The notes beneath the pieces are model-generated. The model was not told the DNA's origin, searched no databases, and saw nothing but the letters and a program-made list of their open reading frames with translations. Below, one piece after another: positions 36,355-45,320 of a stretch of DNA of 64,000 nucleotides. Within the stretch, counting starts at the first letter, position 1. The number at the start of each line of letters is the position of its first letter. The position numbers were made by a program, and so were the translations under genes. The DNA comes from Gloeobacter kilaueensis JS1 (GTDB taxonomy: Bacteria > Cyanobacteriota > Cyanobacteriia > Gloeobacterales > Gloeobacteraceae). The stretch lies in the NCBI RefSeq assembly GCF_000484535.1, contig NC_022600.1:4660792-4724791 (forward strand). Reading direction: 5' to 3'.

Positions 36355-37932
36355 ATGGAAAAGAATGCTACAGAGACAACACTAGAAATTGGGCCAAGTG
36401 CAATTGAAGCTTACAGCCGATTGAGTTACACAATGTGGTATGCGTTAGCCGAATTTATTGACAATTCCACTCAATCACGGATGAATTATGAGTCTATCAT
36501 TGATGATGTGCTGCTCAATGAGGGAACTCCACTAACGGTGAAGATTGATCATAATAGAATTAAGAGAGAAATTTCCATTTCTGACAACTCAATAGGAATG
36601 ACAAATGCCGATCTAGTAAATGCATTAAGAATCGCATGTCCAACACCTGATAGCAAAGGGCGTTCGAAGTACGGTATGGGCATGAAAACTGCAGCTTGCT
36701 GGATTGGGAAAAGATGGAGAATAGAGACTTGTGAATGGGCTAGCGGGCAAGAATGGACAGCCGAAGTCGATGTTGCTGCTGTGGCTAGAAGCCAAGCGAA
36801 GATTCCATTATCTCTTAGAGAAGTAAGTACCAATGAGCATTACACCAGGATTATAATTTCTGAGATGCAGAGGTACATCCAAGGACGCACTGAAGAAACG
36901 ATTAAGAATTACTTAGGCTCAATGTACAGATTTGATTTGAAAGAAGGTAAGTTGAAATTAATTTACAACAATGAAGAGATTCAACCTCCTGATGAATATG
37001 AATACGACACGGATCCCGAAGGCAAACCGATGATGAGAGAGATTCCTGAGACTATGATAAATGGGAAATCAATACGTGGTTGGTTCGCCGTGCTAAAAAA
37101 AGGCGGTCGCAAATTCGGTGGTTTTTCGCTATTTCAAAACCGTAGGCAAATCCAAGGCTTTCCCAATGCATGGAAACCGCAGAGTATATTTGGTGGTGTT
37201 GAGGATGAGGGAGCTAATAACTTGGTGGCCCAGCGTCTTACTGGTTTACTTGAACTGGACGGATTTCAGGTATCCCACACAAAAGATACAATTTTGTTTC
37301 AAGACGATGAGGAAGAACAACTCGTAAAGTTGCTAGATGAGCAAACTAAGGACTACAGGAATTACGCCCAAAAGCGAAGGGGCTCGCGTGGACAACCTTG
37401 GACACCTGAGAAATTAAACGATTTGTTTCAAGGGTTAAAGAGAGAATTTGAAAGTCCTGAGATGAAAGATGCTGTCAGTAGTTCTTTACTCCCGCCCTTG
37501 CAAACTATTCAAGCCAACAATCAATCTCAACTCGCTGCATTGGTACCATCAGATACAATGGCAACAGTGGACTTAACGCCGCAGCTTAAAGTTGTTATAT
37601 CTCTATCGAATAAGAGTGAGTTTGAACCTCATTTGACGATTGTTGCTGGCGCAGAACCAAGGACGATCCATGTCATTATCAATGGCCTGCATCCTTATTA
37701 CAATGAATTAGAGTCTACGGAGGCTATTAATGAATGCATTAAACAATATCTATATGATGCAATAGCTGAGTATAGAGTTTCACAACTAACTGCAAGAGTT
37801 AATACAGATAGTATCAGGCGCTTGAAAAATGATTTACTTAGAGTGCAAGTAGTGAAAATCGAGAATGCTGCAAGTGCAATAAGAGCAGGTGAATTGGAAA
37901 CTACTATTTTTAGCGATAATGATAACGGGTAA
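36355..37932 (+). CDS. GHKL ATPase, MORC/MutL-like, in restriction-type operon
   Basis: 525 residues; GAGGGG precedes the ATG. The Bergerat ATP-binding fold is visible: N box ALAEFIDNSTQS (Glu33, Asp36, Asn37), ISDNSIGMTNADL (Asp77), and KYGMGMKTAACWIGKRW for the lid. A transducer-like region follows (FGGFSLFQNRRQIQGFPNAW and QVSHTKDTILF, a Lys that may contact the phosphate), then a C-terminal region of about 200 residues without recognised motif. Comparative work has placed prokaryotic relatives of eukaryotic MORC ATPases in restriction-modification operons, which fits the neighbours. Likely a DNA-clamping ATPase. Confidence 0.85.
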   Translation: MEKNATETTLEIGPSAIEAYSRLSYTMWYALAEFIDNSTQSRMNYESIIDDVLLNEGTPLTVKIDHNRIKREISISDNSIGMTNADLVNALRIACPTPDSKGRSKYGMGMKTAACWIGKRWRIETCEWASGQEWTAEVDVAAVARSQAKIPLSLREVSTNEHYTRIIISEMQRYIQGRTEETIKNYLGSMYRFDLKEGKLKLIYNNEEIQPPDEYEYDTDPEGKPMMREIPETMINGKSIRGWFAVLKKGGRKFGGFSLFQNRRQIQGFPNAWKPQSIFGGVEDEGANNLVAQRLTGLLELDGFQVSHTKDTILFQDDEEEQLVKLLDEQTKDYRNYAQKRRGSRGQPWTPEKLNDLFQGLKREFESPEMKDAVSSSLLPPLQTIQANNQSQLAALVPSDTMATVDLTPQLKVVISLSNKSEFEPHLTIVAGAEPRTIHVIINGLHPYYNELESTEAINECIKQYLYDAIAEYRVSQLTARVNTDSIRRLKNDLLRVQVVKIENAASAIRAGELETTIFSDNDNG

Positions 37933-37940
37933 GATCGTTT

Positions 37941-39095
37941 GTGGCTAGGGTGCCTCTTAGAGAGTGGCAAAGGAAAGCTCTTTTCCAGTGGGAACAGGCG
38001 TCCCACAAAGGAATTGTTAGCGTTGTTACAGGCGGCGGGAAAACCATTTTTGCTCTTGCATGTATTGATAAGCTGCAGCCCAACACTGTTCTAATTGTTG
38101 TTCCTACAGTTGCCCTGCTTGACCAGTGGTGGGAGGAGGCAGCTAATTACTTTGACTTGGCATTGGATGAAATTTACATAGTAGAAAAAGTTAAAAGACT
38201 CCGAACGGGAACCATAAATTTGGCGGTGCTTAATACCGCCTCTAAATTAGAGAATAAAGTTGATAGTTCTCCATGTTTTCTTATAGTTGATGAATGCCAT
38301 AAAGCAGCAAGCCCTACATTTAGTTCTGTGTTATTACTGCCAAAGATTGCATCTTTAGGATTATCTGCGACACCTGAGCGGCCTTATGATGATGGTTTGA
38401 ATGAGACTTTAATTCCAGCGCTCGGTCCGCTCATCTATAAGTACACTTATAGAGATGCGCTGCAGGATGGAGTAATAGTTCCATTCACATTAAACAACAT
38501 AGTCTTTGAGCTTGAAGAAGATCGGAAACAAGAATATGACAGATTAACGAAATCTATTGCTCGCTCAATTCAACGATATGGAATTGAGGCACAAGAGACT
38601 GTCTCACTATTACTTCGGAGAACTAGAGTTCTTAATCTAAGTTTAAATCGAGTACGTTTGGCTTTACGTCTAGTGGCAGCACATCGTGGTAAGCGTGTTC
38701 TTGTTTTTCATGAAGATATTGAAGCTTGCAATATAATTTACCAAGTACTTGAGAAGTATAACTTTAAAGCAGGCATTTATCATTCTAAGCTAACTCTACG
38801 TCAACGTGTCAGTATGCTTTCGTTATATAGACGCGGAGAAATTGAAATTTTGGTTACTTGTCGGGCGCTTGACGAAGGTTTTAATGTTCCTGAGACAGAA
38901 ATTGGCATCATTGCTGCTAGCACTGCTACTCGTAGACAACGTATCCAAAGGTTAGGCCGTGTACTTCGGCCTGCAGGTGGAAAATCTGCTGCCATAATTT
39001 ATACTCTTGTTGCTACTATTCCCGAGATTAGTCGTTTGCGAGATGAGGAAATCGAGCTACAGGGAATGGCAACTATTACATGGAATGAAGCATGA
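37941..39095 (+). CDS. Superfamily 2 helicase/translocase (XPB-like core)
   Basis: 384 residues from GTG, eight bases after the ATPase stop. Motifs: Walker A VTGGGKT (residues 29-35), Ia VVPTVALLDQW, II IVDECH (DECH 117-120), III SAT (142-144), and C-terminal RecA domain with FHEDIEACN, VTCRALDEGFNVPE and QRIQRLGRVLRP (motif VI). It is a bare two-RecA-domain core without extra domains, like a minimal XPB/restriction-subunit motor. Its stop overlaps the nuclease start by four bases (ATGA). Confidence 0.93.
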   Translation: MARVPLREWQRKALFQWEQASHKGIVSVVTGGGKTIFALACIDKLQPNTVLIVVPTVALLDQWWEEAANYFDLALDEIYIVEKVKRLRTGTINLAVLNTASKLENKVDSSPCFLIVDECHKAASPTFSSVLLLPKIASLGLSATPERPYDDGLNETLIPALGPLIYKYTYRDALQDGVIVPFTLNNIVFELEEDRKQEYDRLTKSIARSIQRYGIEAQETVSLLLRRTRVLNLSLNRVRLALRLVAAHRGKRVLVFHEDIEACNIIYQVLEKYNFKAGIYHSKLTLRQRVSMLSLYRRGEIEILVTCRALDEGFNVPETEIGIIAASTATRRQRIQRLGRVLRPAGGKSAAIIYTLVATIPEISRLRDEEIELQGMATITWNEA

Positions 39096-39874
39096 GAACT
39101 ATTTTTATTGGTGAGTGCTTGCCTGGCTCTTTGTACTGTATGGATGATCCTGACGAGCCTAATGAAAACCAATTTACAGAAACTGTAATTAAAGCGCTCT
39201 CTTGTATCTATAGCAATTATTACTGTATAGTATTCAACGGTTGTTTTTTGTATGAGCAACGGGCTTATAGACCTGACCTAGCCCTTATAGCAAAGGATTA
39301 TTCTCACTGGTTTGTTATAGAAGTTGAGTTAGCTTCTCATTCTTTTGAGGGCCATATATTACCCCAGGTTAAAGCCTTTCGGTATGGTGAGCCTCAAGCT
39401 AGTTGTTCTCGTGCTTTGGCTTCGCAATTGGGTATTTCGTTTGAACAAGCACAGACTTTAACTTTATATGTTCCTTGCGTTACCACAGTAGTAGTGAACA
39501 GAAGAAAGCTTGACTGGGAAAAAGTATTGGCATCTCACAATATTCAAATGTTAACGGTCACTTCTTTTCGATCTATTACCAATATTCAAGCTCTTGAAAT
39601 TGAGGGTGTACTTCAGGTTATTAGAGAAAATTTAGGATTTGGTACATTTATGGCTACTGACCGCTCAATTCGATTTCCCACTGTAACAAGGATCCCTGAA
39701 GGTAAACTTCAAATTTATAATTCTGAAGGCGTCCTGTCTTGGTGGGTTATTGAAAAAACTAGTTCAGCAATATGGTTGAGAAAAGAGAGCGGTGTGCCTG
39801 ACTTAGTGGACGGCTCTTATGTTCAGCTAATTCGCACAATCGAAGGACGCTTCTCTTTGCTCGTCCATTTATAA
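39092..39874 (+). CDS. Putative restriction nuclease, PD-(D/E)xK-like
   Basis: 260 residues, overlapping the helicase. The segment YRPDLALIAKDYSHWFVIEVELAS has Pro-Asp at 61-62 and Glu77-x-Glu79, the spacing of a PD-(D/E)xK site with Glu in place of the usual Lys. An upstream Glu in NQFTETVIKAL (Glu30) could complete it. The C-terminal half (LSWWVIEKTSSAIWLRK) has no known domain and may bind DNA. The nuclease call rests on motif spacing and context, so it is moderate. Confidence 0.65.
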   Translation: MRTIFIGECLPGSLYCMDDPDEPNENQFTETVIKALSCIYSNYYCIVFNGCFLYEQRAYRPDLALIAKDYSHWFVIEVELASHSFEGHILPQVKAFRYGEPQASCSRALASQLGISFEQAQTLTLYVPCVTTVVVNRRKLDWEKVLASHNIQMLTVTSFRSITNIQALEIEGVLQVIRENLGFGTFMATDRSIRFPTVTRIPEGKLQIYNSEGVLSWWVIEKTSSAIWLRKESGVPDLVDGSYVQLIRTIEGRFSLLVHL

Positions 39875-39959
39875 TAATTGACGTGGTGTTGAGTTACCAG
39901 TTATTCATCCAATGGTTAAGCGGTACGAATTCTAAAGTAAAGTACAAGTATTAAGAATC

Positions 39960-39974
39960 TTCACTTATAGTGAA
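39960..39974. repeat. Inverted repeat after the defence operon
   Basis: TTCACT-TAT-AGTGAA, perfect 6-bp arms, 86 bases past the nuclease stop. A further TTCACT lies at 39991. It could be a transcript-end hairpin or a remnant of an island border; no U-tract follows. Nothing else was seen in 39875-40098. Confidence 0.35.
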
Positions 39975-40098
39975 CTAAAGGTACCAAACGTTCACTACAA
40001 CGAGAATTTATCTCTATAAACTATCAGTGGCTCAACGCTTTGGAGAGCAAAGAACTCTTTGTTTTCTAAATTGATCTTACCTGGCCAATTCGTATTTT

Positions 40099-40665
40099 TT
40101 AAGAACGAAAAATTTCCGCTACAGAGGTACTGAACCCCGGCAACAGCGGTGAGGTGAGCGTATCTCCCGCCAGCAGGGTGCCGACAAGTTGAAGCCGGGC
40201 TTCGGTGCGGCGGTAAATTTCGAAAGTTTCGCGCTGCCAGCTCACGATCCAGTACTCCTGCACGCCATGCAGGGAGTAGAGTTTGAGCTTGATTTCTCTG
40301 TCGCGCTGTTCGTTCAGCTCTCCAGAAGACAGGATCTCGACGACGAGTTCAGGGGCAACGATCAGGTGCCCGGCTTCGTCGATGCCCTCAGCAAGGCGGG
40401 TACTGCTTACCCAAACGACATCGGGAATGACCGCATCGTCGGGGGTGAAGATGATCCCTGGCGCTTGCAGAGGTTCGCCCAACTGCGCCTTTCTGGACCA
40501 GGATTCTAGCTCGAAGAAAATCTTGCCGCCCGCCCGTTGATGGCGAATATGAGGAGCACGGGTCACGTAGAGATTTCCATCGACGATTTCGTAGCGCTTC
40601 CAGCCGCCGTCGTCGGGCATTGCCTCGAGGTCTCGGATCGTCCAGCGCAGGGCATCGGGAAACAT
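40099..40665 (-). CDS. Uma2 family (DUF820) putative endonuclease
   Basis: 188 residues. Uma2 pattern: WKRYEIVDGNLYVTRAPHIRHQ, VIPDVVWVSSTR, and APELVVEILSSGE carrying the PD...E-x-V/I acidic residues; LYSLHGVQEYWIVSWQ closes the core. It is unlike the copy at 7273 in most positions. It is GC-rich, so it marks the right end of the AT-rich island. Function of the family is unproven. Confidence 0.88.
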   Translation of the reverse strand: MFPDALRWTIRDLEAMPDDGGWKRYEIVDGNLYVTRAPHIRHQRAGGKIFFELESWSRKAQLGEPLQAPGIIFTPDDAVIPDVVWVSSTRLAEGIDEAGHLIVAPELVVEILSSGELNEQRDREIKLKLYSLHGVQEYWIVSWQRETFEIYRRTEARLQLVGTLLAGDTLTSPLLPGFSTSVAEIFRS

Positions 40666-40815
40666 AGGATCTGCCGTTGATCCAGTTAATTCAGTGTAGT
40701 TGATTGTTCAGAATTACCTGGAGAAGCTGTTCCGGCAATGGCATCGTAAAGCCGGAAATAGACCCGCCCTGGAGTTGAGGATGTCGCGAAGCCTCTCCGG
40801 CTGGGGTGGCCTGAA

Positions 40816-41283
40816 CTACTTCTTCTTGTTTTGTTTGGTGCCAAATTTTTGATCGAGAAACGAGCGCAACTGGTTGAACAGAGGCTTTTTGGGCCGCTTG
40901 GCCAGTTGAATCGGGTCGTCGGGAAATTCTTTGCGGCGAAAGCCGTATTCGAGCGGACCTTCTACTTTGCGCAGCGAAGCGTACTGGCGGCGCGCACTCT
41001 GGCGCAGCTTTTCTTCGGAGTCGAAGATCGCCCGCTCGATGAGATTCGAGGAGACAGCGATCGCTCCGGAGGGCTTCCATTCTGCCTCAGCGCTCTCGCG
41101 CACGAAGATCTCGAAGGTGGGTTCGCCTTTTTTTTCTGCGTCCGCGTAGCGACGGCGGGCCTGGTACTCCTCGTCGCTAAGACGCGGCTGGGCTGCCCGC
41201 CGCTTTTTTTTGGGAGTCGCGGGCCTGGCGGGTTCGGTTGCCTTACCAAATCCTTTGGGCTTTCCCTCTGACTGCTCAGCCAT
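40816..41283 (-). CDS. HHL1-like protein
   Basis: 155 residues from the ATG at 41283, after GGGAGGCAGGTGAA; an open frame reaches 41346 but lacks family similarity. The start KPKGFGKATEPARPA and the later EEYQARRRYADAEKKGEP, FEIFVRESAEAEWKPSG and LEYGFRRKEFPDDPI fit the HHL1 family. In plants HHL1 helps protect photosystem II in high light; cyanobacterial relatives lack its membrane helix. Assignment is from memory of the family pattern. Confidence 0.72.
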   Translation of the reverse strand: MAEQSEGKPKGFGKATEPARPATPKKKRRAAQPRLSDEEYQARRRYADAEKKGEPTFEIFVRESAEAEWKPSGAIAVSSNLIERAIFDSEEKLRQSARRQYASLRKVEGPLEYGFRRKEFPDDPIQLAKRPKKPLFNQLRSFLDQKFGTKQNKKK

Positions 41284-41349
41284 TTCACCTGCCTCCCGCT
41301 CAATGTCTGGAGCATCGATTATCGGGCCAAAGCGAGTGAGATCCAAGGG

Positions 41350-42750
41350 CTAGAAATCGTCTCGGTGGGTGCTGCGCAAAAATTCAGAGCCAATCAGCGC
41401 GCAGAGGAGCCACCAGAGGATCTGCACCGCCGGTCGAAACCAGACCGTATCGGTAAAGCCGTCCACCACCAGCCCCACCAGCCCGCAGAGGGCAGCCGCA
41501 CACCAGAGCGTTCCGGCGGGGTCGGTCCGGCGCTGCCAGACCGTAAAACCCTGCACCAGCGCTGCCACCACCAGCCAGCCAAAGGCGACAAGCCCCAGAA
41601 TGCCCAACTCGACAGCGATCTCAAGCACGATCGAGTAGGCGCTCAGGGCGTTGAACTTGGGCCGCTGAAAAAACGGATAGATCGCCTCAAAGGTCCGGTT
41701 TCCTGGACCGATGCCGGTGAGCGGGTAGGCGCGGATCATGTCGATCACCGCCGCCCAGACATTGATCCGAAAGTTGTTGCTCGAATCGTCGCGGCCACTG
41801 AAGATGCTGGCGGCCCGCTCGCCCAGGGAGGGCACGGCGACCACGGCGACCAGCAGACCAATTGCCAGTAATACGAGGACAATCACCGGCAGCCAGGGCC
41901 GCCACTGGGGGCTGAGCCGACCGCTGAGCCGCTGCAGAAGCAGCACGGCGAGCAGGGCGCTTGAGACGGCAAGGGCGATCCAGCCGCCCCGCGAGAGGGT
42001 AAGCACCAGGCAGAGCGCTCCAGTGGTTGCAGCAGTGGCGGCGAAGGCTTTTGCAATCCAGTTGCGCCAGACGACAGCGCCGATTGCCCCCAGCGGGATC
42101 GCTGCGAGCAGATAGGCCGCAAGCAAATTCGGATTGCCCAGAAAGCTGTAGACGCGGGTGGCATCCGCCAGCGTCGATTCCGGATCGACCCAGGTGGCAA
42201 GGGGCGGTGCGCCGACCTGGAACTGCCACAGTCCGTAGAGCGAGACCGGCAGACTCACGAGCAGATAGCTCATCACCGCGAGCGTCCGGTAGAGGGGCCG
42301 CTGCAACAGGTGGGCAGCCAGGGCAAAGCTGCCGATATAAAGGGTCATCTTCACCCAGCCGTCGAGGCTGAGAACAAAGCGCGGCGAGGCGACCAGCGCA
42401 ATCAGCCCGCTCAGCCAGAAGGCGAGCACCGGCAGCGCCAGAGGCGAGAGTGCCCGTGGCCGCACCGCGAAAAGCAGCACCGTCAGCAGCAGACAGACTG
42501 TGAGCACCGCGCCGATCGTGGGCGTCGATACGAAGGGCGAGATTACCAGCAGCAGACAGAAGACAGCGATAGCCAGCGGTTCGGCGATCCGCCCGACGAT
42601 GCTGGTGGCCGTGTAGCGCGCCAGTTGCTGCTGCAATCTGCCCAGCAGACTGTCCTGCCACCACGACTGCAAAGGGGTACCGGCAAGCCCCGCCCCGCCC
42701 AGCAGGCGGCTCGTCAGACTGCCATTGGTCCAGCGCACCCAGGTGGTCAT
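41350..42750 (-). CDS. ictB: IctB-family membrane protein (O-antigen ligase-like)
   Basis: 466 residues with about eleven membrane helices. The N-terminal FCLLLVISPFVSTPTIGAVL and the WaaL-like loop FSGRDDSSNNFRINVWAAVIDMI, PLTGIGPGNRTFEAIYPFFQ match cyanobacterial IctB. IctB was first reported as affecting bicarbonate accumulation, but its true activity is disputed and the Wzy_C fold suggests a polymer-ligase relation. Divergent from the PFL-like gene across 223 bp. Confidence 0.88.
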   Translation of the reverse strand: MTTWVRWTNGSLTSRLLGGAGLAGTPLQSWWQDSLLGRLQQQLARYTATSIVGRIAEPLAIAVFCLLLVISPFVSTPTIGAVLTVCLLLTVLLFAVRPRALSPLALPVLAFWLSGLIALVASPRFVLSLDGWVKMTLYIGSFALAAHLLQRPLYRTLAVMSYLLVSLPVSLYGLWQFQVGAPPLATWVDPESTLADATRVYSFLGNPNLLAAYLLAAIPLGAIGAVVWRNWIAKAFAATAATTGALCLVLTLSRGGWIALAVSSALLAVLLLQRLSGRLSPQWRPWLPVIVLVLLAIGLLVAVVAVPSLGERAASIFSGRDDSSNNFRINVWAAVIDMIRAYPLTGIGPGNRTFEAIYPFFQRPKFNALSAYSIVLEIAVELGILGLVAFGWLVVAALVQGFTVWQRRTDPAGTLWCAAALCGLVGLVVDGFTDTVWFRPAVQILWWLLCALIGSEFLRSTHRDDF

Positions 42751-42973
42751 AGCGCCTTTATCCAGAACACAACCAGGCTACAACAGGCGGCAGCGCCGCT
42801 GTTGGGATGGTTTCGAGTAACGTTTCTTAAGCAAAAAATGCAACAGCTCTCAAAAGGCTTAAGAAGCAAAAACTATTGCGTACTTCTTCCCCGTTTCCTC
42901 AAGTTTGATCGGGCTTTCGTGCTATACGCGCTGCCCCCTCCCATACTGAGAGTGTGCTCGCTTCATCGCAACA

Positions 42974-44140
42974 GTGTCGAGATTTGTGCCCAAACCACTT
43001 CCCGCCGATCCCTGGCAGGGCTTTCAGCCTGGGGACTGGCAACAGCGCGCCGATGTCGAGAGTTTCATTCTCTGCAACAGTCTGCCTTACACGGGCGACG
43101 ACAGCGATCTGACCGGCCCCACGGAGCGCACCCAGGCGATCTGGCTGCAGGCGCAGATGCTCTTGCAGGCGGAGCGGGCGACGGTCCATCGGGGCCGCCG
43201 CAGGGGGGGGGCGCTGCAGCCCGACTTTCTTGACCGGCGCGAGGAGTTGATCTTTGGGATGCTCGCCTCTCCCGGCGGTGAGCGGCTACCGACGGGGGGC
43301 GACTGTCGGCAGCTCGCCCTCTACGGTGCCCGGCAATTGCGCCACACCGGCACCCAGCCGGAGGTGATTGCAGCGATCGCGGATCTGGCCCGCTACTACG
43401 ACATCGATATCGACCCTCCGGCGGCCACAGCCCAGCAGGCAATCCAGTGGACATTCCTGGCCTTGCTTGCCACCCGCGATCCGCTGGTGGGAAGGCGTCG
43501 GACCCTCTCTGGCCTCGATGTGTTCTTCGATATCTACCTGCAGCGCGACCTCGATCGGGGCGTGCTGATCGAGGAGGAGGCCCAGGAGCTGATCGACGAT
43601 CTGACGATCAAGCTGCGGTTGGCGCGGCCCACCGGCGATGCCGCTACGGTTCTGCCCGCCCTCTACCTGCCGCTGGCAGGCCAGACAGTCACCCGCACCG
43701 GCTTCCGCCTGGTCAACACGCTCTATACCCTCGGTCCTGCCGCTGCACCCCACCTGCTCGTGCTCTGGTCCACCGCCTTGAGCGATACGTTCCGGCGCTT
43801 CTGTGCGGAGGTGACGATCGACACCAGTTCCCTCAGCTACGCGCAGGCCCTACCTCTACCAGAAGCGGGCCACAGCCGCACGATGAGTCCCGACCGTCTC
43901 GGTGCGACCCGCAGCGCCCAGGTGTACACCCTCTGTCAGCTCCTCGATGCACTTGATGGCAGCTCCACTCTGGGCATCAACGTCCTGCGCCGGGAGGTGC
44001 TGAGCGCTATCCTTGCCCGGCCCAACCGCTACGGATATCTGACGGTGCAACTGCCCGGCGGTGCCGTCGATCTGCACCACCTGAATCCGGCGGCGCGTCA
44101 GGATGTGCTGCAGCAACTGCTCACCAGCTTCGAGTCCTAG
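42974..44140 (+). CDS. Half-length pyruvate formate-lyase homologue lacking the active-site Cys pair
   Basis: 388 residues against about 760 for PflB. Collinear matches to PFL: PWQGFQPGDWQQRADVESFI and LPYTGDD at the N-terminus; AQQAIQWTFLALL, RTLSGLDVFFDIYLQRDL, EEAQELIDDLTIKLRLAR, TGFRLVNTLYTLGP and VTIDTSSLSYAQ centrally. About 120 bases later the sequence resumes with the PFL C-terminus: LGINVLRREVLSAI and LTVQLPGGAVDL, where Gly362 lines up with the glycyl-radical Gly. The segment holding the catalytic Cys-Cys and half of the barrel is missing. No activase gene is near. Probably not a working PFL. Confidence 0.75.
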   Translation: MSRFVPKPLPADPWQGFQPGDWQQRADVESFILCNSLPYTGDDSDLTGPTERTQAIWLQAQMLLQAERATVHRGRRRGGALQPDFLDRREELIFGMLASPGGERLPTGGDCRQLALYGARQLRHTGTQPEVIAAIADLARYYDIDIDPPAATAQQAIQWTFLALLATRDPLVGRRRTLSGLDVFFDIYLQRDLDRGVLIEEEAQELIDDLTIKLRLARPTGDAATVLPALYLPLAGQTVTRTGFRLVNTLYTLGPAAAPHLLVLWSTALSDTFRRFCAEVTIDTSSLSYAQALPLPEAGHSRTMSPDRLGATRSAQVYTLCQLLDALDGSSTLGINVLRREVLSAILARPNRYGYLTVQLPGGAVDLHHLNPAARQDVLQQLLTSFES

Positions 44141-44142
44141 AG

Positions 44143-45288
44143 GTGGCGGTGGCAGCAGCGCTGGCAATCGGACTGATGAGCGGCACTTCCCTCGATGGAA
44201 TCGATGCTGCCTTGATTGCGATCGAGGGCAGCGCCGAGCAGCCGGAGGTCGAGACGCTGGCCACACTCGCGGTTCCCTATCCGGCGGGTCTGCGCGAGCG
44301 GCTGTTGCCCGTCGCCGAGGGCGAAGCTGTGTCCGTCGGCGCAATCAGCGCCCTCCACCGCGATGTCGCCATCGCCTTTGCCGAGGCCGCCCAGCAGGTG
44401 ATCGAAGCTGCCGGTCTATCTGGTGCGGCGATTGCCTGCATCGGCTCCCACGGCCAGACGGTCCATCACCAGCCGCCCACAGGCTCTGCCCCCGGTCACA
44501 CGCTGCAGTTGGGCGAAGGAGCCTGGATCGCCGAGCGCACCGGCGTGACGACGGTGAGCAACTTTCGTAGCCGCGATATGGCCGCCGGGGGCCAGGGGGC
44601 ACCGCTGGTACCCCTTGTAGACTACTTGTTGCTGCGCCACCCTGAGCGGGCGCGCTGCATCCAGAACCTGGGAGGCATCGGCAACGTCACCTACCTGCCC
44701 GCCGGGGCGACGCCAAAGCAGGTACTCGCCTTCGACACTGGACCGGCCAACTTGCTTATCGACGCTGTCGCCCAGCAGCTGACAGGCCGGCCTTTTGACC
44801 GCGACGGGGCGCTGGCAGCGGCGGGGCAGGTCGATAGCCGCCTGCTTGCAGGCTGGCTCGCCGATCCGTACTTTGCCCTGCCGCCCCCCAAATCCACCGG
44901 ACGCGAGTCCTTTGGCTACGCCCGCGCCGGGCAACTGCTGGCGGAGGCGGCGCACCTCTCACCGGCGGATCTGCTGGCGACGGTGAGCGAACTGACGGTC
45001 GAATCGATCGCTCGCGCCTACGGTGACTGGTTGCCCACTGCCCCGGCAGAAGTCTTCTTGGGCGGGGGCGGCGTGCGCAACCGCTATCTGGTCCGGCGGC
45101 TGAGGGAGCGGCTCGCTCCTGCCACCGTCGCCTCGACAGCCGAGGTGGGCATCGACAGCGACTTTAAAGAGGCGATCGCCTTCGCCGTCCTCGCCTGGCT
45201 GCGCTGCTCCAACCGGCCCGGCAACCTGCCCTCGGTGAGCGGGGCCGCCCGCGCCGTTCTGCTGGGCGATGTCCATCCGGGCAGGTGA
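44143..45288 (+). CDS. anmK: Anhydro-N-acetylmuramic acid kinase
   Basis: 381 residues, starting with GTG (44143, or 44149 by ribosome-site spacing). Conserved parts: IGLMSGTSLDGIDAALI, IGSHGQTVHHQP, TVSNFRSRDMAAGGQGAPL, NLGGIGNVTYLP, DTGPANLLIDA, and VFLGGGGVRNRYL. AnmK phosphorylates anhydroMurNAc during cell-wall recycling. It follows the PFL-like gene by two bases and precedes the exonuclease gene, so it is in an operon-like run. Confidence 0.95.
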   Translation: MAVAAALAIGLMSGTSLDGIDAALIAIEGSAEQPEVETLATLAVPYPAGLRERLLPVAEGEAVSVGAISALHRDVAIAFAEAAQQVIEAAGLSGAAIACIGSHGQTVHHQPPTGSAPGHTLQLGEGAWIAERTGVTTVSNFRSRDMAAGGQGAPLVPLVDYLLLRHPERARCIQNLGGIGNVTYLPAGATPKQVLAFDTGPANLLIDAVAQQLTGRPFDRDGALAAAGQVDSRLLAGWLADPYFALPPPKSTGRESFGYARAGQLLAEAAHLSPADLLATVSELTVESIARAYGDWLPTAPAEVFLGGGGVRNRYLVRRLRERLAPATVASTAEVGIDSDFKEAIAFAVLAWLRCSNRPGNLPSVSGAARAVLLGDVHPGR

Positions 45289-45320
45289 TACGGTATGTAG
45301 AATACGACACCCGTTCAGCG

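Noticed and set aside
40691..41080. 129-codon minus-strand ORF overlapping the HHL1-like gene.
   Set aside because: The HHL1-like frame has family similarity and a good ribosome-binding site; this one has neither.
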